Below are positions 34,670 to 47,119 of a stretch of 64,000 nucleotides of DNA, piece by piece. The position numbers were made by a program, and so were the translations under genes. This DNA is from Lophium mytilinum (taxonomy: Eukaryota > Ascomycota > Dothideomycetes > Mytilinidiales > Mytilinidiaceae). Each line of letters opens with the position of its first letter. Position 1 is the first letter of the stretch. The notes beneath the pieces are model-generated. The model saw only the letters and a program-made list of their open reading frames with translations. It was not told the origin of the DNA and did no database searches. The stretch lies in the NCBI GenBank assembly GCA_010093605.1, contig MU004194.1, positions 260,908 through 324,907 on the forward strand. Direction: 5' to 3'.

Positions 34670-36022
34670 CTATAGTCGCGCAAAGTCTTCGGTCTTGAAC
34701 AGTGGTGTGGCTTGGCCCGCAGGCGAACGTGAGTCCGCGGGGTTGTGGTACTCTTGGCGTACGGTAGCCGACGCGTCCGGGCTTCCGGCAGGTCGCGATG
34801 GCGCCGTGCGTAGAGGCATTATGTTGTGGTGGCCGACCTCGAAACGTCTCGGGCACCCGTCTTCTTCGTGCCTGATCCAGAGTCAGCAATGGCGCTTCAT
34901 AATTAATAACGTGGTAGAGTAACGAACCTTCGGAGCGTGTCCCTTCGGGCGAAGTGTGCCTCGCATGCAGCGCACTTGAAGTTCTTCGTCTTCACATGCA
35001 CCTGTGTCCGATTTTAGTAACGCTCGAGCAGGATTAGGAAGCTCACTCACGCTCTGCTCGTGCCTCGACAGGTCCGTCTTCCTAACGAACCCTCTCTGGC
35101 AGCTTGGATATGGGCACTTGTGGGGATGCTCCCGCAAGGGGTCGTGCGTCGTCATGTGGGCCTTGTGATTGTAGCTGCGTTGGAACAGCTTGTGGCAGAT
35201 CTCGCACGCGTAGTTTGCGTTCTGCGGCGTCGTTGGGTTCCGTCGGATTCTTATGCGGTTGCTGCGACCGGCGAAGTGGTCTCTTCTACCCGAGCTCCTC
35301 CGTCTCTCAGGCGGAGCACTTCTGCTGTTCCTGTCTTCCATCTTGGCAGACTCTGCTGTGGCCTCCGACTCCATCATCTGGAATGTTGGCGAGCTGTAGT
35401 CGTAGCGATACGATAGACCGTTGTTTGACAGTCGATCTGGGGAGACGGTCAACGGCTGCTGACGAAGGACGCTGTGAGGAGAAATGTCTCCATCGTTGAG
35501 CCAGTCGTTGGGCGTTTCGAGCTTGACGTTGGGCGTGAATACCACCTCAGAACCGGCTCTTGAATACATTGACGTCTCGTTCGAAGATGACACGGAAGAT
35601 CGGTGCGAGTAATGGTGTTGCGCGCTGAGGTTAGGAGAACGGTTGGGGTCAACAAGCCCGTTAGGAGGAAAAGCGTAGGACTGGTTCCAAGAAAGAGGCG
35701 AACGAGTGACGGGTGGATCGTACAGACTGGGCCACTGATCCGCCGAAACCTCTGGCATGAGAGGAGATGTGGTGTTGCTCATGTGTGGGTTCCAAGCCTC
35801 GGTAGGCTGAGGCGATGGAGGGTACAGCGTCGACGCGTTCTGAGGCTGGCCTACCGGGAGTGCTATCGAGTAGTTGTACAGGCCGAGTGCGTCTGGAGAG
35901 TAATTGACCGCCGAGTCACTTCGTGCTGGAGAGGGATAGCTGGGCGACTGGCCCAGAGTTTGTGACTTCATGGACTGTCGAAAATGGGAGCGCAAGGAGG
36001 GTGACGGGTGGGAAGAGTCCAT
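34670..36022 (-). CDS. C2H2 zinc-finger transcription factor
   Basis: Exons 36022-35051, 35001-34928 and 34871-34670, 415 aa. The first 260 residues are Ser/Pro/Tyr/Gln-rich and unstructured, as in fungal activators. A basic stretch (ERRRSSGRRD, RIRIRRNP) leads into three fingers: CEICHKLFQRSYNHKAHMTTH; CPYPSCQRGFVRKTDLSRHEQSVH, completed by the first splice; and CAACEAHFARRDTLRRHEEDGC, completed by the second splice (donor GTTCGT). The finger arrangement loosely recalls Crz1/Rsv2-type factors, but I cannot name an orthologue or targets. The start ATG 36022 (MDSSHPSP) is preferred; the frame upstream reads 33 leader-like residues. The short tail is Pro/Ser-rich. Confidence 0.85.
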
Positions 36023-37016
36023 GGTGTAGGAGAAGTACAGGATATGTAGGAAGTTGGATGGACGCCAAGCGAGGTGTGGTGCCGTGGGGCAGGACGAAGC
36101 GGCAAGCAGATATTGGTCCAACGAATGTGGGATGGCAGCAGGATGATTTATACAACGAGAGGGTGCAGCGGGATGGATGGCAAGGGAGGAGGATGGTTGG
36201 AGTCACAGACCGAACTATAAAGCAACGGCATTGGAGAACAGCCTCAGTACATGGACACGCTTCATGTATTTTTACAATTGGTGCGGCGGTGTGGTGGCAG
36301 CAGAGTGCAGAAAGACGTTAGGAAGTTGGGACGAGGCAGACTCGGAAATGACAAGTGCATGGTGTGGCACGCCGGGCGGCAGCGCCAGAGCGACCGGCAT
36401 CCGTTCTCGAAGAGAGCCAGTGTCGTGAGGCTGCGCCGGGTTAGCAGAAATGTCGCGCAGACGCAGAGCGGTGCAGGGAGCGCGCGAGGGAGCGGAGAGA
36501 ATGCTGGCGTCGGCCTGGAGCCATGCAGAACAGCCCTGGCAGCATGTCATTGCGCGACCCGAGAGACTGGCACCGGATGGGGGGGGGGTGTGCCAGATTG
36601 CGCCAAGGTCGCTGCTCCGCCAACTTAGCCGCAATCGCCCCATGTGCGTGCGCCGGCCCCTGCATCGAGCCTTGTGCCCTCCTCGAAGCGCGCTGCTAGG
36701 GAGGGGGATCCGCGGTTGGTTGCCATGGGCCCCATGCTGATGCCAGAGTCTGCGATCGTTGCATTTGATACCATGTACAGTTGCGCGCGCAGGCGCCAGA
36801 TCGGTGCACCCAGCAACGCAGAGACCGCGCAAGAGACAAATGAAAAGGCAGCAGCCGGGTGGCATGCCGTTGGATTGCTTCCCTGACGCTCCCTGACTCC
36901 CCGATACTCCCTGATGCCGTGATGCCCTGATACCTGATACCTGATACCGTTATGCCGTGATGCTCCTGGCTGCCCCGATGCGCCCAACACGCCCGATGCC
37001 TCCTCTCCCCGAGCAC
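36023..37016. other. C2H2 factor promoter and YVC1 3' flank
   Basis: About 1 kb. It contains a run of about ten G near 36579-36588 and the short degenerate repeats at 36881-37000. Open frames on both strands here look like GC-rich noise. Confidence 0.5.
36881..37000. repeat. Degenerate short tandem repeats (CCTGATRCC type)
   Basis: About 120 bp built from 7-11 bp variants such as CCCTGACGCT, CCCTGATGCC, GTGATGCC and CCTGATAC; CCTGATA is repeated three times in a row near 36926-36946. It sits just downstream of the YVC1 stop. Confidence 0.7.
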
Positions 37017-40000
37017 CTACTCCGCGTCGGAGGGAGCGGTCCCTTGCTGGCCCTGCAGCTGCCCGACCATGGCAGTGAGCTGCTCTACCTGCGAACTGAG
37101 GTTGATGACCAATGATCTCAGCTGCGCATCGCCCTCGGACGGGCCCGTCGCCGTGTGCGGCCGATACCCAGCCGGAGATCTGCCCAGGTGGCCGTCGAGC
37201 GAGGCTTGGACGCCCGTTGCTGCCGCTAACGGACGTGGAGAGTTAAGCGATGACTTCAGCGGTGGCCGTTTCTTGGAAGGCGACGTCTCGGGGCCGCCCA
37301 TCGACAGCGACGTGGCCGGGGCCTGCGCTCGATTTTTCCAGTAGTCCTGTCCATGCTCATACGCCCAGATTGCGGCAACGAACGGGAAATGTGTCCCCTT
37401 GAGCAGAACGATGCGTGCGCTCCTCAGTCGTTCCGCGGGGAGCACGAGTCGGAGGGGCCGAAGGACGAGAGCGATCAGGTTCTGCGGCGCTAGTCAGTCC
37501 ACGGCTCGACAATGTGTTCGGTAGTAGTGTCGGGCACGCCATCGGGCTAGTAGGAGCTTCAGACTGAAGCAACGAATAGAGCCAGGAGCTGTGCACCGCC
37601 AACTCGACATCATCGAGCTCCTCAGCCTCAGCTACTCGAGCCAGGTGGGGCGACGGTGTGGAGAAGTACGGGGCCTATCCAGTCTGCCTTGAGAGTTCGC
37701 CACAGGACTCGAAGCCAGCTCCCCGAGCAGACGGTATCGTGCGACCGCCAGTCGCGATTGGAGGCTATGCAGCGGTCTCTGGGCGGCCGGCGGCTATCTG
37801 CGACGTTTCAAGTGTTGCTGAAAATAGGAAAACTCACGAGCGGCGGAAGATAGTAAGTTAGTCGGTTGGAAGTCGACGCTTCAAGCACGTAAACCGAATA
37901 TCTGGCAAACATGCGGTCAGTGCTTGTGCGGTGAGGCCAGCCTCGAGCGAACGTACATGTAGAGGTATTCGTCACGTGCGTGGTCAAGAACCTACAACAA
38001 CGGTTAGCGCATTTCTATTTTCGGCGTGCTGCTCAACATGCACACCGCGATGCGAGCGGGGGCCGAGCATCGCGTTCGGCGGTCGCATGGCCGGGAGTGT
38101 CGGATGGCAGCCTGAGAGCCTGAGGTTGAAGAGCGACGATGCAGGAACTCGGCGCGCAGCAGAGTGAGGCTGGGGGGTGTGTTGCAACAAGGGTGGTGCT
38201 CGAAACGAAACGTCTCGTCCAATCGATTTTGCCAAGACCGCATTTTCGCTTGAAAGCCACCTTTTCCCGTGAAAGAAGTTTCCGCGCTATCCTTACCTTG
38301 GTGAGGCTGTTTGACAACAGCGATATTAGCGATGTGATGAGCAGAATGTTGGTTAAGGCCACGAAAATGAGCTGCGGCCCCGGTCAGCGGATCAAAAGGA
38401 CATGTGGTGACAGTGTGCCGTGGAGTGCATACCATGACGGGTGGACCGAACAACGGGGAGCTGGAACACCAATTAGCACACGATGTATCCGTTCTAGAAT
38501 GAGGCTTTACATTTCTTGCGCCACATCCTGCGATTGCACCGTTAGTCACTGCGCTCTCGTGGGCGCAGCTATGCGTCCGGGCCATGGGTTTACTCACAAA
38601 GCCTAGATAGCTTGATCTGTCGACCGTTAGCATTCAGCGGTCAGTCAGGTAGAGAAGTGGAGCACCGCCACACCGCCACACACTCACCCGAAAAAGACTT
38701 TAATCAGTATCCAGGACATCTCCCTGGGCTTGATCTGGTCTCGGGCCAGTAGCGTAAATGTCGTTAGAAACCCTATGTGCATAAGCGTCATCGCCGTGAG
38801 GTTGCCCGAGCGGTGTGGCCTACCGAGATAGAGGATTACCACTAAGGAAAGGAACTTGCAAAAGTCCTTTGTCTGCAGATCGTTCAGTGTCGGTCAAGGC
38901 CACCGCCGGAGACTCCTGGGCCCACTTACCATCTCCTTCAGGCATGGAATCTGTTCAAAGTTAGCCAGTGTTTTGGGTTGGCTGGAAATTGCACCGATGT
39001 GACCAGACGCGCTAAGTGCTGTGCCACTCTGGCCTAGAACACCCCTGACTAGTTCCAGGCATTCGTACAATAGACACCAGACACAACAATTCGGAGCTGT
39101 TCAGGGAGAATCCAAATGCAAAATATCAACTGCAACTCACCAGTGTGCCAAAATAAGGATTCAGGCTTAACAAGGAAAAGATCCTAGCAAAAGTCAGCGC
39201 CATACCCACAGGGAGTGAGTGTGTACTGCATGGGACTCACCTAGGAATCAGGAGCAGAGCCTCCAGCGCCAGTATGTCAAAGGCCATGTCCACCAGACTA
39301 CTCGAATGTATGGATAACCCAACGATTCCTTCAAGGTCAGTACTGGACAAGCAGTTCTTAGCGACCGCTAACTTACGAAGGACAAGAAATGCCGCGCCGA
39401 GGACGACAATACTTAGGTCCCAGAGAAACCAAAAGTCCGTTGTGTAAAAGGAAGTCTGTCCGGCATCTTGAATCTCGCCAAATTCGTCATACGCAAAGCC
39501 AGCTATCCAAATGTACAGGAAGATCTCCGCTGGGGTGATGTGGGTATAGTTTCGCTGGACAAGAACTGCATAGTAAAGCAGAAGAAATGTGGCGAAGAAC
39601 AATGTCTCGAACGTCTTGAGATACCTAGGAACCCGCAGTCTGCAGAATGGGTCGGCGCGCCTTCCTTCCGGTCAGCAACGCAGCAACATGGGGCTTGAAA
39701 GGGAACACGGGCGAACAGTTGCACTCGCCAACGTACCTACGGTTGTACCGCTTCGCTTCCTTGACGGAGTCGAATCTTAGAGTTTCCCAAAACACAATAT
39801 CACCCTAACGAGGTTAATGCTGTGACCGAACCACAAGCACGTTTAGAGCTGACTTACGCGCCATATACCATCGATGATCCTCTGAATGATCCGTTGGCTG
39901 AGAAACTTCTTCGAACCGGATACCGCGGCGATCTCCAAGGCACTCAAGTTGACGAATTGATTGGTGAAATCGTCACCTTGTGCAGCGGCGGTGACTTCGG

Positions 40001-41077
40001 TAACACTGTCGGTTCCGAAACGCTGATGCCCATTCGTACCATTGGACTCATTCAAGAGCGGCGTATCCTCGTTGGCTACATTTGATGCTGTGTAACCGTT
40101 GCTTCGAGTCAACACCCCGGATTCCGGATCTTGCTCCTGCGGTGTTGCAGGCTCCACTGGAGGCAGCTCGTACAAGAGGAACTCGATGGCTTCGCGTTCA
40201 GATAGGTGAGTGACAAAACGCCACGCTACTATCTCGCAAGCATACCCTCTAGCTTCATTGACCCCCCTATCGTCGTCAGACTCTAGCGCCGAAAAGTGTG
40301 TCTTGAGGGCTCTGTAATCGTTAGCGTTGCAATAGTGGCCAGAAAAGGTTTGTGCATCATCAAAGGTAGGACATCTTGTCATAGATCTGTGTAACCTCTT
40401 CTGAGACCAGGGTATTCGCAGATAACCACATATACCCCCACTCAACTAGCTGTCCCTATCCATATACCGCAGTCGGTAGTGGTCTAGTGACTAGGAAAGT
40501 GTTGCAACTGATGAACTTCCGACTTTTCAGACTTTCGGAAAGAATTCGAAAACAGTAACAATGCACCACCAACCCTACACAAATCTACGACGAAGCACTC
40601 TGTGCAACGGCACATGTAAGAAAAAGTACCCACAGTAGTGCTGACACAATAGCAGGATGATGGACTTCGTCCGAGAGATACTTGATCAACGGTGACAAAA
40701 CAATCCCTTTCGGAATTGACCGTAGCTCTTCGAAGGTATAAGGCGCTTCAATCGCCGAAGCGAAATAACTTTTTGAATCTCGGTTAGCACTTGGTAAATA
40801 AAAGCAGTGGTGTAGTTATTCTGCCCATTCACATGTCTTCTCTTTGCTGAGCGAGGATCTCCCTCCGCGATCTGAGCAATGCATCCAAGCCTCGTAAGAG
40901 ATTTTCGTGGATGCCTCAAACATGTATAGAGGAAGACAAGAAGCCAAGTGAGGCCCTGATGCAAAGTACTCACAATGACAGCTTTTCGACGAGGTTAGAG
41001 AAAGGTTCGTCGTCGCTAATGGCTGGCACCTCGAGAACGTGCTCCTGCCACATCGGGGTTGTTGGTCGAGACGACAT
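37017..41077 (-). CDS. YVC1: Vacuolar TRP-type cation channel (Yvc1/TRPY), 18 exons
   Basis: Exons: 41077-40974, 40871-40833, 40768-40634, 40311-39858, 39804-39737, 39639-39377, 39328-39241, 39183-39141, 38950-38930, 38872-38824, 38772-38688, 38616-38598, 38527-38511, 38460-38433, 38371-38297, 37991-37957, 37901-37838 and 37481-37017. They sum to 683 aa (yeast Yvc1 is 675). Yvc1 releases vacuolar calcium on hyperosmotic shock and is activated by PI(3,5)P2. Seen: the cytosolic N-terminus (PYTFEELRSIP, EARGYACEIVAWRF), RLRVPRYLKTFETLFFATFLLLYY opening the membrane part, several further helices, the pore region FFGSSYLGFDVAQEISPLFGPP, the last helix LIFVALTNILLITSLISLLSNS, and ARIVLLKGTHFPFVAAIWAYE. 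The tail has a short coiled coil. Exons 1-3 are the least certain. Confidence 0.85.
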
Positions 41078-41417
41078 GACAAACTACAGTTGCAACATTA
41101 GGAGAAGATTGGTTTTCGACGAGAGTGAAGCCATCGAAGTAGAGACACGTGCGGAATCGAAACTGACGTCGTCACGTCGTGATGAAAACCAAGTCGCGTT
41201 GGACTCACCAGGCTATTACGTTTCCGGCCGAACATTACCCGATGGCACGTGCACTATGGCTCTTTACGTTCTCAACGTCCATCCAAACATCTTTCAGCCA
41301 TCACCTGCATCTCACCTCCTAATAGCATTGGAAAGCGACCAGCTCCATCCGCCGTGATATGGGACGATGATGGGGACATAGCGGCCGTCTTCAGCTCATC
41401 AACTGTTTCAAGCCACT
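41078..41417. other. Divergent promoter YVC1 / orphan acidic protein
   Basis: 340 bp between two divergent starts, containing a CACGTG-like GGCACGTGCAC near 41243. No gene. Confidence 0.5.
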
Positions 41418-44401
41418 ATGTCCAACTTGACTTCAGACGCAATCACAATGCTGACCTTATCGTCTACTAACGTGTTCACTACTGTCGACGCGGCTACTTT
41501 CGAGGCATATCAGAATGCGATATCTCGTATTCCTCGTGAAAGGCCGAGGAGATCGCGCCGACGTAACCAGACAGCTAGTTCGAAACCTCCACGCGAAGAT
41601 ACTGACGGAGAAAGACTAGACTTCCCGCAAGATGGCATTGCCGATTCAACTCGAAGCCTGGACCAGAGCATAGGGTCTGTCGGTCAAGCTGCTGTTCAAC
41701 AAGATCATACTATTAGCGGAACAATTACATCTGAGGTGCCGACCGTGGACTACAATGTCCATCAAAACAGCAGCATGGGGAGTACTGTCACCGTCGTGTA
41801 TGAATCGAGCATCAACAGTCGAGGCAAAGCCGTCCCTCACCTCGAGCCCACTGGGCTCAATGAAGGCGGTATCGAAGAGGAAGCACATCACAAGAGCGTC
41901 TCCGGCCCTGAGAAGAAGCACGCTCTCTCTACTAAACTACTCCAGTTCTCTCCAGCAACTAATACATCTTTTCGAAGCACGACACAAGCGCTAGAGGCCG
42001 GTCGTCAATTTGGGTTTCCATATCATATTGAGTCAACCAAGGTAGCATCAGGCATGAGTCTAGAAAATTCCTACAGAAGCTCTCCTGAGTTAGCCAGCCA
42101 AGAAGTCAGACGTCAATCCAATGTTATAGGCAATACCAACCCATTGACCATAGAAGCCCGTCCACCTTCAGCTTCTTCCCTGGTTCGACAGCATGTATCG
42201 GAGCTGGGTGTCCTGGAGCTACAAGAAACCAGTGGTGACAACGGCGACTTAGATGGGGACCTCTCTGCAGTTTCTCGACTGCGAAAACGTAAAAGACGAC
42301 TTCCTGTTGACCAACTCATGCTCCTTCCTCCATTAGTCGGTGACGATGAGGTCACTTTTGTACGTTCTACAGTGCGTTGTCCACGTCCTAGAGGTTCGCA
42401 CTCTCCTGCCACTGCTTGTGGCGCCTCGTGGTAGTTTCAGGATTCCGAATCCAACGAGGGACCTACCTTTGAAACATATGGTAAACTCATGAGCCCAAGC
42501 AGCGCCAGAGGAATTCACGCATTGGTAATGTGCTACATCGTCCAAGAACTCTGAAAATACCATGACGCTCCACAAGCGGTGGCTAAAGAGCGTGCGGATA
42601 TCTGACATAGTAAGCAATTCTGTCATTGAATAGCGCTAATTTCATGTTTTCTCATTAGCCAGATCGACCAGACATCGAGAAAGACCCAATCGAGGAAACT
42701 CGATCTCAGCCTAGGAAAAGGTTCGCTTCAGCCGAGAAGCCGCTCCTTCCACGCTCCAAAACACATATGAAGAACCCCTCCAGGTTATTCCGAGTTGTGA
42801 AAACGCAAAGCAATCCGACTGTTGATCTTACTAGGTTCCGCATTCCAAAACGATGTCGCAGCAACGTGAGCGCTTCAAAAAGCTTGATCCACACAAGTTT
42901 TGCAGACGGATTCGAAGGTGCAGAGCTGAACATGCTTCCGAAGTTGCCCAGACGCATTCGTCGACGGCCTCGGCCTACGAATGGAAGCACGCTAGTTCTA
43001 GTGAAAGGTTTACTCCCAGCTCCTTGTTTTGCGAGTCTCAAGCAGGATCATACTTTGGTGATGGGGATCACCGATAGCACTCCAGCCGAGCGATTAGATG
43101 AAGAACAACCCCGAAACGAGACTGGCCTAGAGAAACAGAACAATACTACATCTCAAGGCATGCCTGCGTGCAAACAAGTTCAAGAACAGCAGTCTTCCTG
43201 CTCGGTGATCGACGAGGACGAGATCATGCCAGAGATACCAGACGCACGTGTAATGTTCATGGAGGACCACACATTTGGCGACGATGCTTTGGGCGAGGGC
43301 GAGATTGGAGGTAACGATGCAGACGATGAAGGCGGGTACCAAAACGAAGATTACGCAGAAGAGTTTGAGGAAGAAGTTGAGAGTGAGCTCGATGAGCCGT
43401 TGAGGGAGGATGGTCAAGGATTCGAGGAAGAGACCGATGGGGCGGGGGACGACGCTGAAGACGAAGACGAAAGTACTGCGGATGAGATGACGGAGCAAGC
43501 TGATGAAGAGACTGAAAGTGGTGATGAGACTGTCGATAATGCCGAGGACACAGATAAGTTTTCAGGTGATGAAACATCGAAAGGCACGGAAACTTATATC
43601 GATGAAAATCATGTCGAAAATGAAACGTTGCAGGACCAAGCCAGCTCGTCAGGCAGCACATGGGACGGCTTCTCAGAGCACGACGCTGCACCTAGGGAAG
43701 ACAGTATTTTAGCAGAATCTGGGGTCGAACTCGCAAAGGCTATGCCTCAGAATTCTTCTCAGAACCCAGAACCAGACGATCTCGACGATATGCTATGTCG
43801 TCCCGGACAAGCATCACGGATGCGATCAAAACACCAGTGGATGGAAGTGCAAGATGAGATCCAAGACGACGAGCCAACTGACTTGTACGGCTTTTACCAG
43901 CAAAGGAAACGAGGTTCATCTCTCCCGAGGTCGCATACTACACCCCACCGGCAGTTCCAAGACCCCGAGGAATCTATGGCGGCATTGTCTCTGGACCCAG
44001 GTGGCTACTTTGCCAACGCATCTCTGCAGCTCTCCGTCATACCGGAAACCTCCTTTCCTTCTCCACACCCACACCAAGTTCTGCACGACGAGCCTGATTA
44101 TTCAGAAGAGCAGGATGACGTCTTGACGGAGCTTAGCTTTCCTAGGACAAAATCACTTGCCGCAAGCTCCTCTCAGCATAGCTTTCTTTCGAGAACGAGT
44201 TGGAGGAGGTATTCCACCGTGGTTGTGACCCCCTCAAGGAGTCTAAGTTCTTTAGCAAAGGTCACAAACACGTATTCGGGAACGACATCGGGAAAGCCAC
44301 GCAGGACGCCGTCACTTCCATTCGTACCCCCATTTCTCAAAGAAAAGACGTTCGGAAAGCATGTTGTCGCAGATCCAACGTCTATACCATCAAAGCGCTG
44401 A
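41418..44401 (+). CDS. Uncharacterised acidic, low-complexity protein
   Basis: Exons 41418-42359, 42441-42524, 42577-42609 and 42659-44401, 933 aa. I do not recognise a family. Visible: a basic cluster near the N-terminus (RRSRRRNQ), Ser/Thr/Gln-rich disordered stretches, a second basic run (RLRKRKRRLP) near residue 295, then after the small exons another basic region (RRIRRRPRP). A strongly acidic block of about 150 residues encoded near 43205-43660 follows (repeated DE, EE and GDE runs), then a Ser/Pro/Arg tail. Alternating basic and acidic disordered segments suggest a nuclear or chromatin-associated scaffold, but that is inference. All three introns are phase 0; the second and third leave an exon of just 33 nt, so that part is less sure. 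Confidence 0.6.
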
Positions 44402-44618
44402 GCGTTCTGCCGGAGGGAGGCCATTGCAGGGGTGCTGCGCTCACAGAGTGTGTCTCTCAGTTTCCTTTCAACCTCATATACATATCTCAGATGGATCATG
44501 TCGGTACCGATAGTGCGGAAGCAGCGCCATAGCCTTCAAGCTAGAGTAGCCATGTTATCATACATAGTCTATAGCAAAGATATGCAACTATATGTAATTA
44601 CAGCAACTCATATAGATC

Positions 44619-46398
44619 TCAATTTCCAACAAAGTACTCTGTAACGCCCCTTTTCGTCTTCCATCGCTGAAACATGCATGTCAAGGGAAAGAGCGCCGAG
44701 TTGACCGCGCCCCATGCAATCAAAATGCCGAAGTCGAGCCCGATGCGGGAATGGAGGTTGAATAGTATCTGGCGACTGCCCTCTACGACTACATAGCAAC
44801 ACGATCAATCAGTACAACTTCTCTCTACAGCAAAATGTTTGGAGAGACCACTCACCCTGATGCAAAGGCCAAGCGTAGCCCCATCGATAAAACGCCGGTT
44901 CGATCTCAATGTCGTAGAAACTGGTAGACACGTTCGTAATCACCCAGAAGATCAACCTGGAGATGAGTTATCAGCTTTGCAACCCATGATAGCGTATGGG
45001 GAGTAGAGTCACACCATAGCCCCATCCACGGCTGCCCAACCACCATCGCTACATTCTCACACGCAAGCCCGAGCGCGATCATCCCAAAGAAGTTGAGCAT
45101 CCAGTAGACTACAAAAGTACCGTGACCGTATGCGATAGGGTTGCCGTACGCAATGTCTGTCGTCTGCGTTTCAGAGGTGATGGGGTTCGCGTGCGTGAAG
45201 TTGATCTGAAACGCCATGGAGACGAAAGAGTAGGCGAGGGAGAGGAAGAGGTAGGCAGACATCGTAGCGCAGTAGCGCCAGAGGATAAGCTGCCAGAACT
45301 TGAGAGGCGGGTGGCCTTTTGGGTTGAGGTATTGCATGTGGATTGGGAGGTAGAAGGAGAATGAGAAGAAGGATATGATGATGAGGTCTGGGTGTCATTA
45401 GCTTCGAATGATCTGAAGATAGGCAATAGTAGGTCTCTTACAGATTAGCCCGATGCTGACAGCCGGAATAGACGTGTACGGATAGAAAGGTCGGAGATTG
45501 AACTCTGAGAACCCAATCGCAGGACTGATGGCCTGAGGCGCCGCTTGCATGTTCGCCAACACTGCTGGATCCGACGCGTTCTGCAATACCATCCCAGCCC
45601 ACATCTTGCCCACCATACTCGTTGCCTGCGTTTGGAACATGCTGATCTGCGGGAGCAGGAAATCGTACCAATTGGTGTCGTCCCGGGAATCTTGGTACAC
45701 CAGCTGGCAAGCCCCCATCGGGTCGTACGAAGCATTCCCGGTCGCGATTGCGGAGTACAGCATAGCTGTAGCATTTGGGTTGATGATAATCGCGGCCCAT
45801 GCGTCCCAGTTGTAGACAGCCTGGCGAACTTGCAGCGGGTCGTTGTTGAAGTGAGATGGAGGCAGGGAGCCGTACCCTAAGTGGGCCATGCCGGAGTTTA
45901 CTGTTTGTTCTGCGAGCTGCACGATGGCTGGTCCTACGATGGGCGCATGGCCGGTACTATCATATGGTGCTTGACCGTCGAAGTCCACTATGTAGACGAC
46001 TAATTTATTTATTTTACTCTCCGGACCGTTGAGGTGGAAGAAAACGCCCCAGTCTGTGTCATCAGCATAAAATATCAATGGGAATGAGGACTGCTACTAA
46101 CATATTGATAGCACAGCCAAGATGAAAGTCATCAGGAAAGTTGCTGAAGCATATACGTTAGCTGATTGAGGCTTCCATCTGATAGTTGCGAGCACGTACT
46201 CGTAATCGCCCACTTCTGAAACGCTCTTTTCCGGACGTGATCGAGACTCGGATGCCAGAAACCTACTGGCTGAGGCTGGCCTCCCGATTCATCACCTTTC
46301 TCTTCATTACTGCCATCGCGGCCGTCCGGACTGTTCTCTTTCGAGCTCCCATCTTGCTGACTTGCATCACTCTTCCGCTTTCGTAGTCGGTCAAACAT
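44619..46398 (-). CDS. SNG1: SNG1-family membrane protein (DUF3533)
   Basis: Six exons: 46398-46200, 46143-46102, 46053-45442, 45387-45015, 44956-44856 and 44788-44619, 498 aa. Sng1 was found in yeast as a nitrosoguanidine-resistance protein and affects plasma-membrane lipid asymmetry; the biochemical activity is unsettled. Seen: a hydrophilic N-terminus, first helix TTFLMTFILAVLSIYWGVFFHL rebuilt over two splices, a large extracellular domain with DFDGQ, VRQAVYNWDAWAAIIINPNAT and N-glycosylation sites (NAT, NAS), then five or six helices (IIISFFSFSFYLPIHM, YLFLSLAYSFVSMAF, YWMLNFFGMIALGLACEN, LIFWVITNVS, FGILIAWGAVNSALF). The tail ends in a basic patch, MFQRWKTKRG. The domain order matches the family and all junctions keep frame. 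Confidence 0.87.
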
Positions 46399-47119
46399 TG
46401 TGAATAATGGAGAAAGCACTAGTATTACAGAGATACGAAGGAAAGAGACAGAGGATCTGACATAACAGCTTTGCCATTCTTCAAAGCGTCTTTGACTACT
46501 TAAGTACGAAACGAAATGACGTCGACCATTTCACCACCCGAACGCACGTTAAAAGGTCCTCGGTGATGCGCCGTCCCATCGCGCCCGCGGCGTTAGGGAA
46601 CTATACTATGTACATGACTAATTAAGTGCGGGAAGCTAACCGATCGCTCATGCGCAGGAACATTGCGACTGCGAATGGTGATGTCAACAAGCCCATCTCG
46701 GATGCTGCCGGCGATGAGCCGCAATTCGCCCCACCACGTGAATACGCGATGAGAGATCTTCAGCCGCAAAGGTGATTGCCCAGTAACAGGCATCGAGTCC
46801 AAAGATCACAATCCAAACCCTTAGCGTCGCGTCGATTGAATATATTGACTGCTGTAACTAAGTAATGGCTTTCTGCCAAAGTACCGCTCTGCTCTCAGTG
46901 CTGATGTTATGTAATTGAGACAAGAACCTCAGCGTACCCTGACCGAAATCAAGTGATCGATTGACCAGCAACGAAAGGAAATGGGAAGCTAGCTGGGAAT
47001 CCTCCTCATCCAAAGTCCTGGTGTTTGAGTCCAAGGGGTATATGTAATAACGCCGAAAACACCGCAAAGCATCCCTCGTAAATCATCTCCACATGGCCCC
47101 CGTGGTGTGGACTGCAGGG
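46399..47119. other. Intergenic: SNG1 promoter
   Basis: About 720 bp between two minus-strand genes. Short frames only; nothing recognised. Confidence 0.5.

Noticed and set aside
36023-36121. N-terminal extension of the C2H2 factor by 33 codons
   Set aside because: The extension reads like leader sequence and the ATG at 36022 opens a typical Ser/Pro-rich activator N-terminus.
40314-40445. Open frame continuing upstream of YVC1 exon 4
   Set aside because: It contains a GCTAAC branch point and a TTACAG acceptor, and splicing gives a better family match than reading through.
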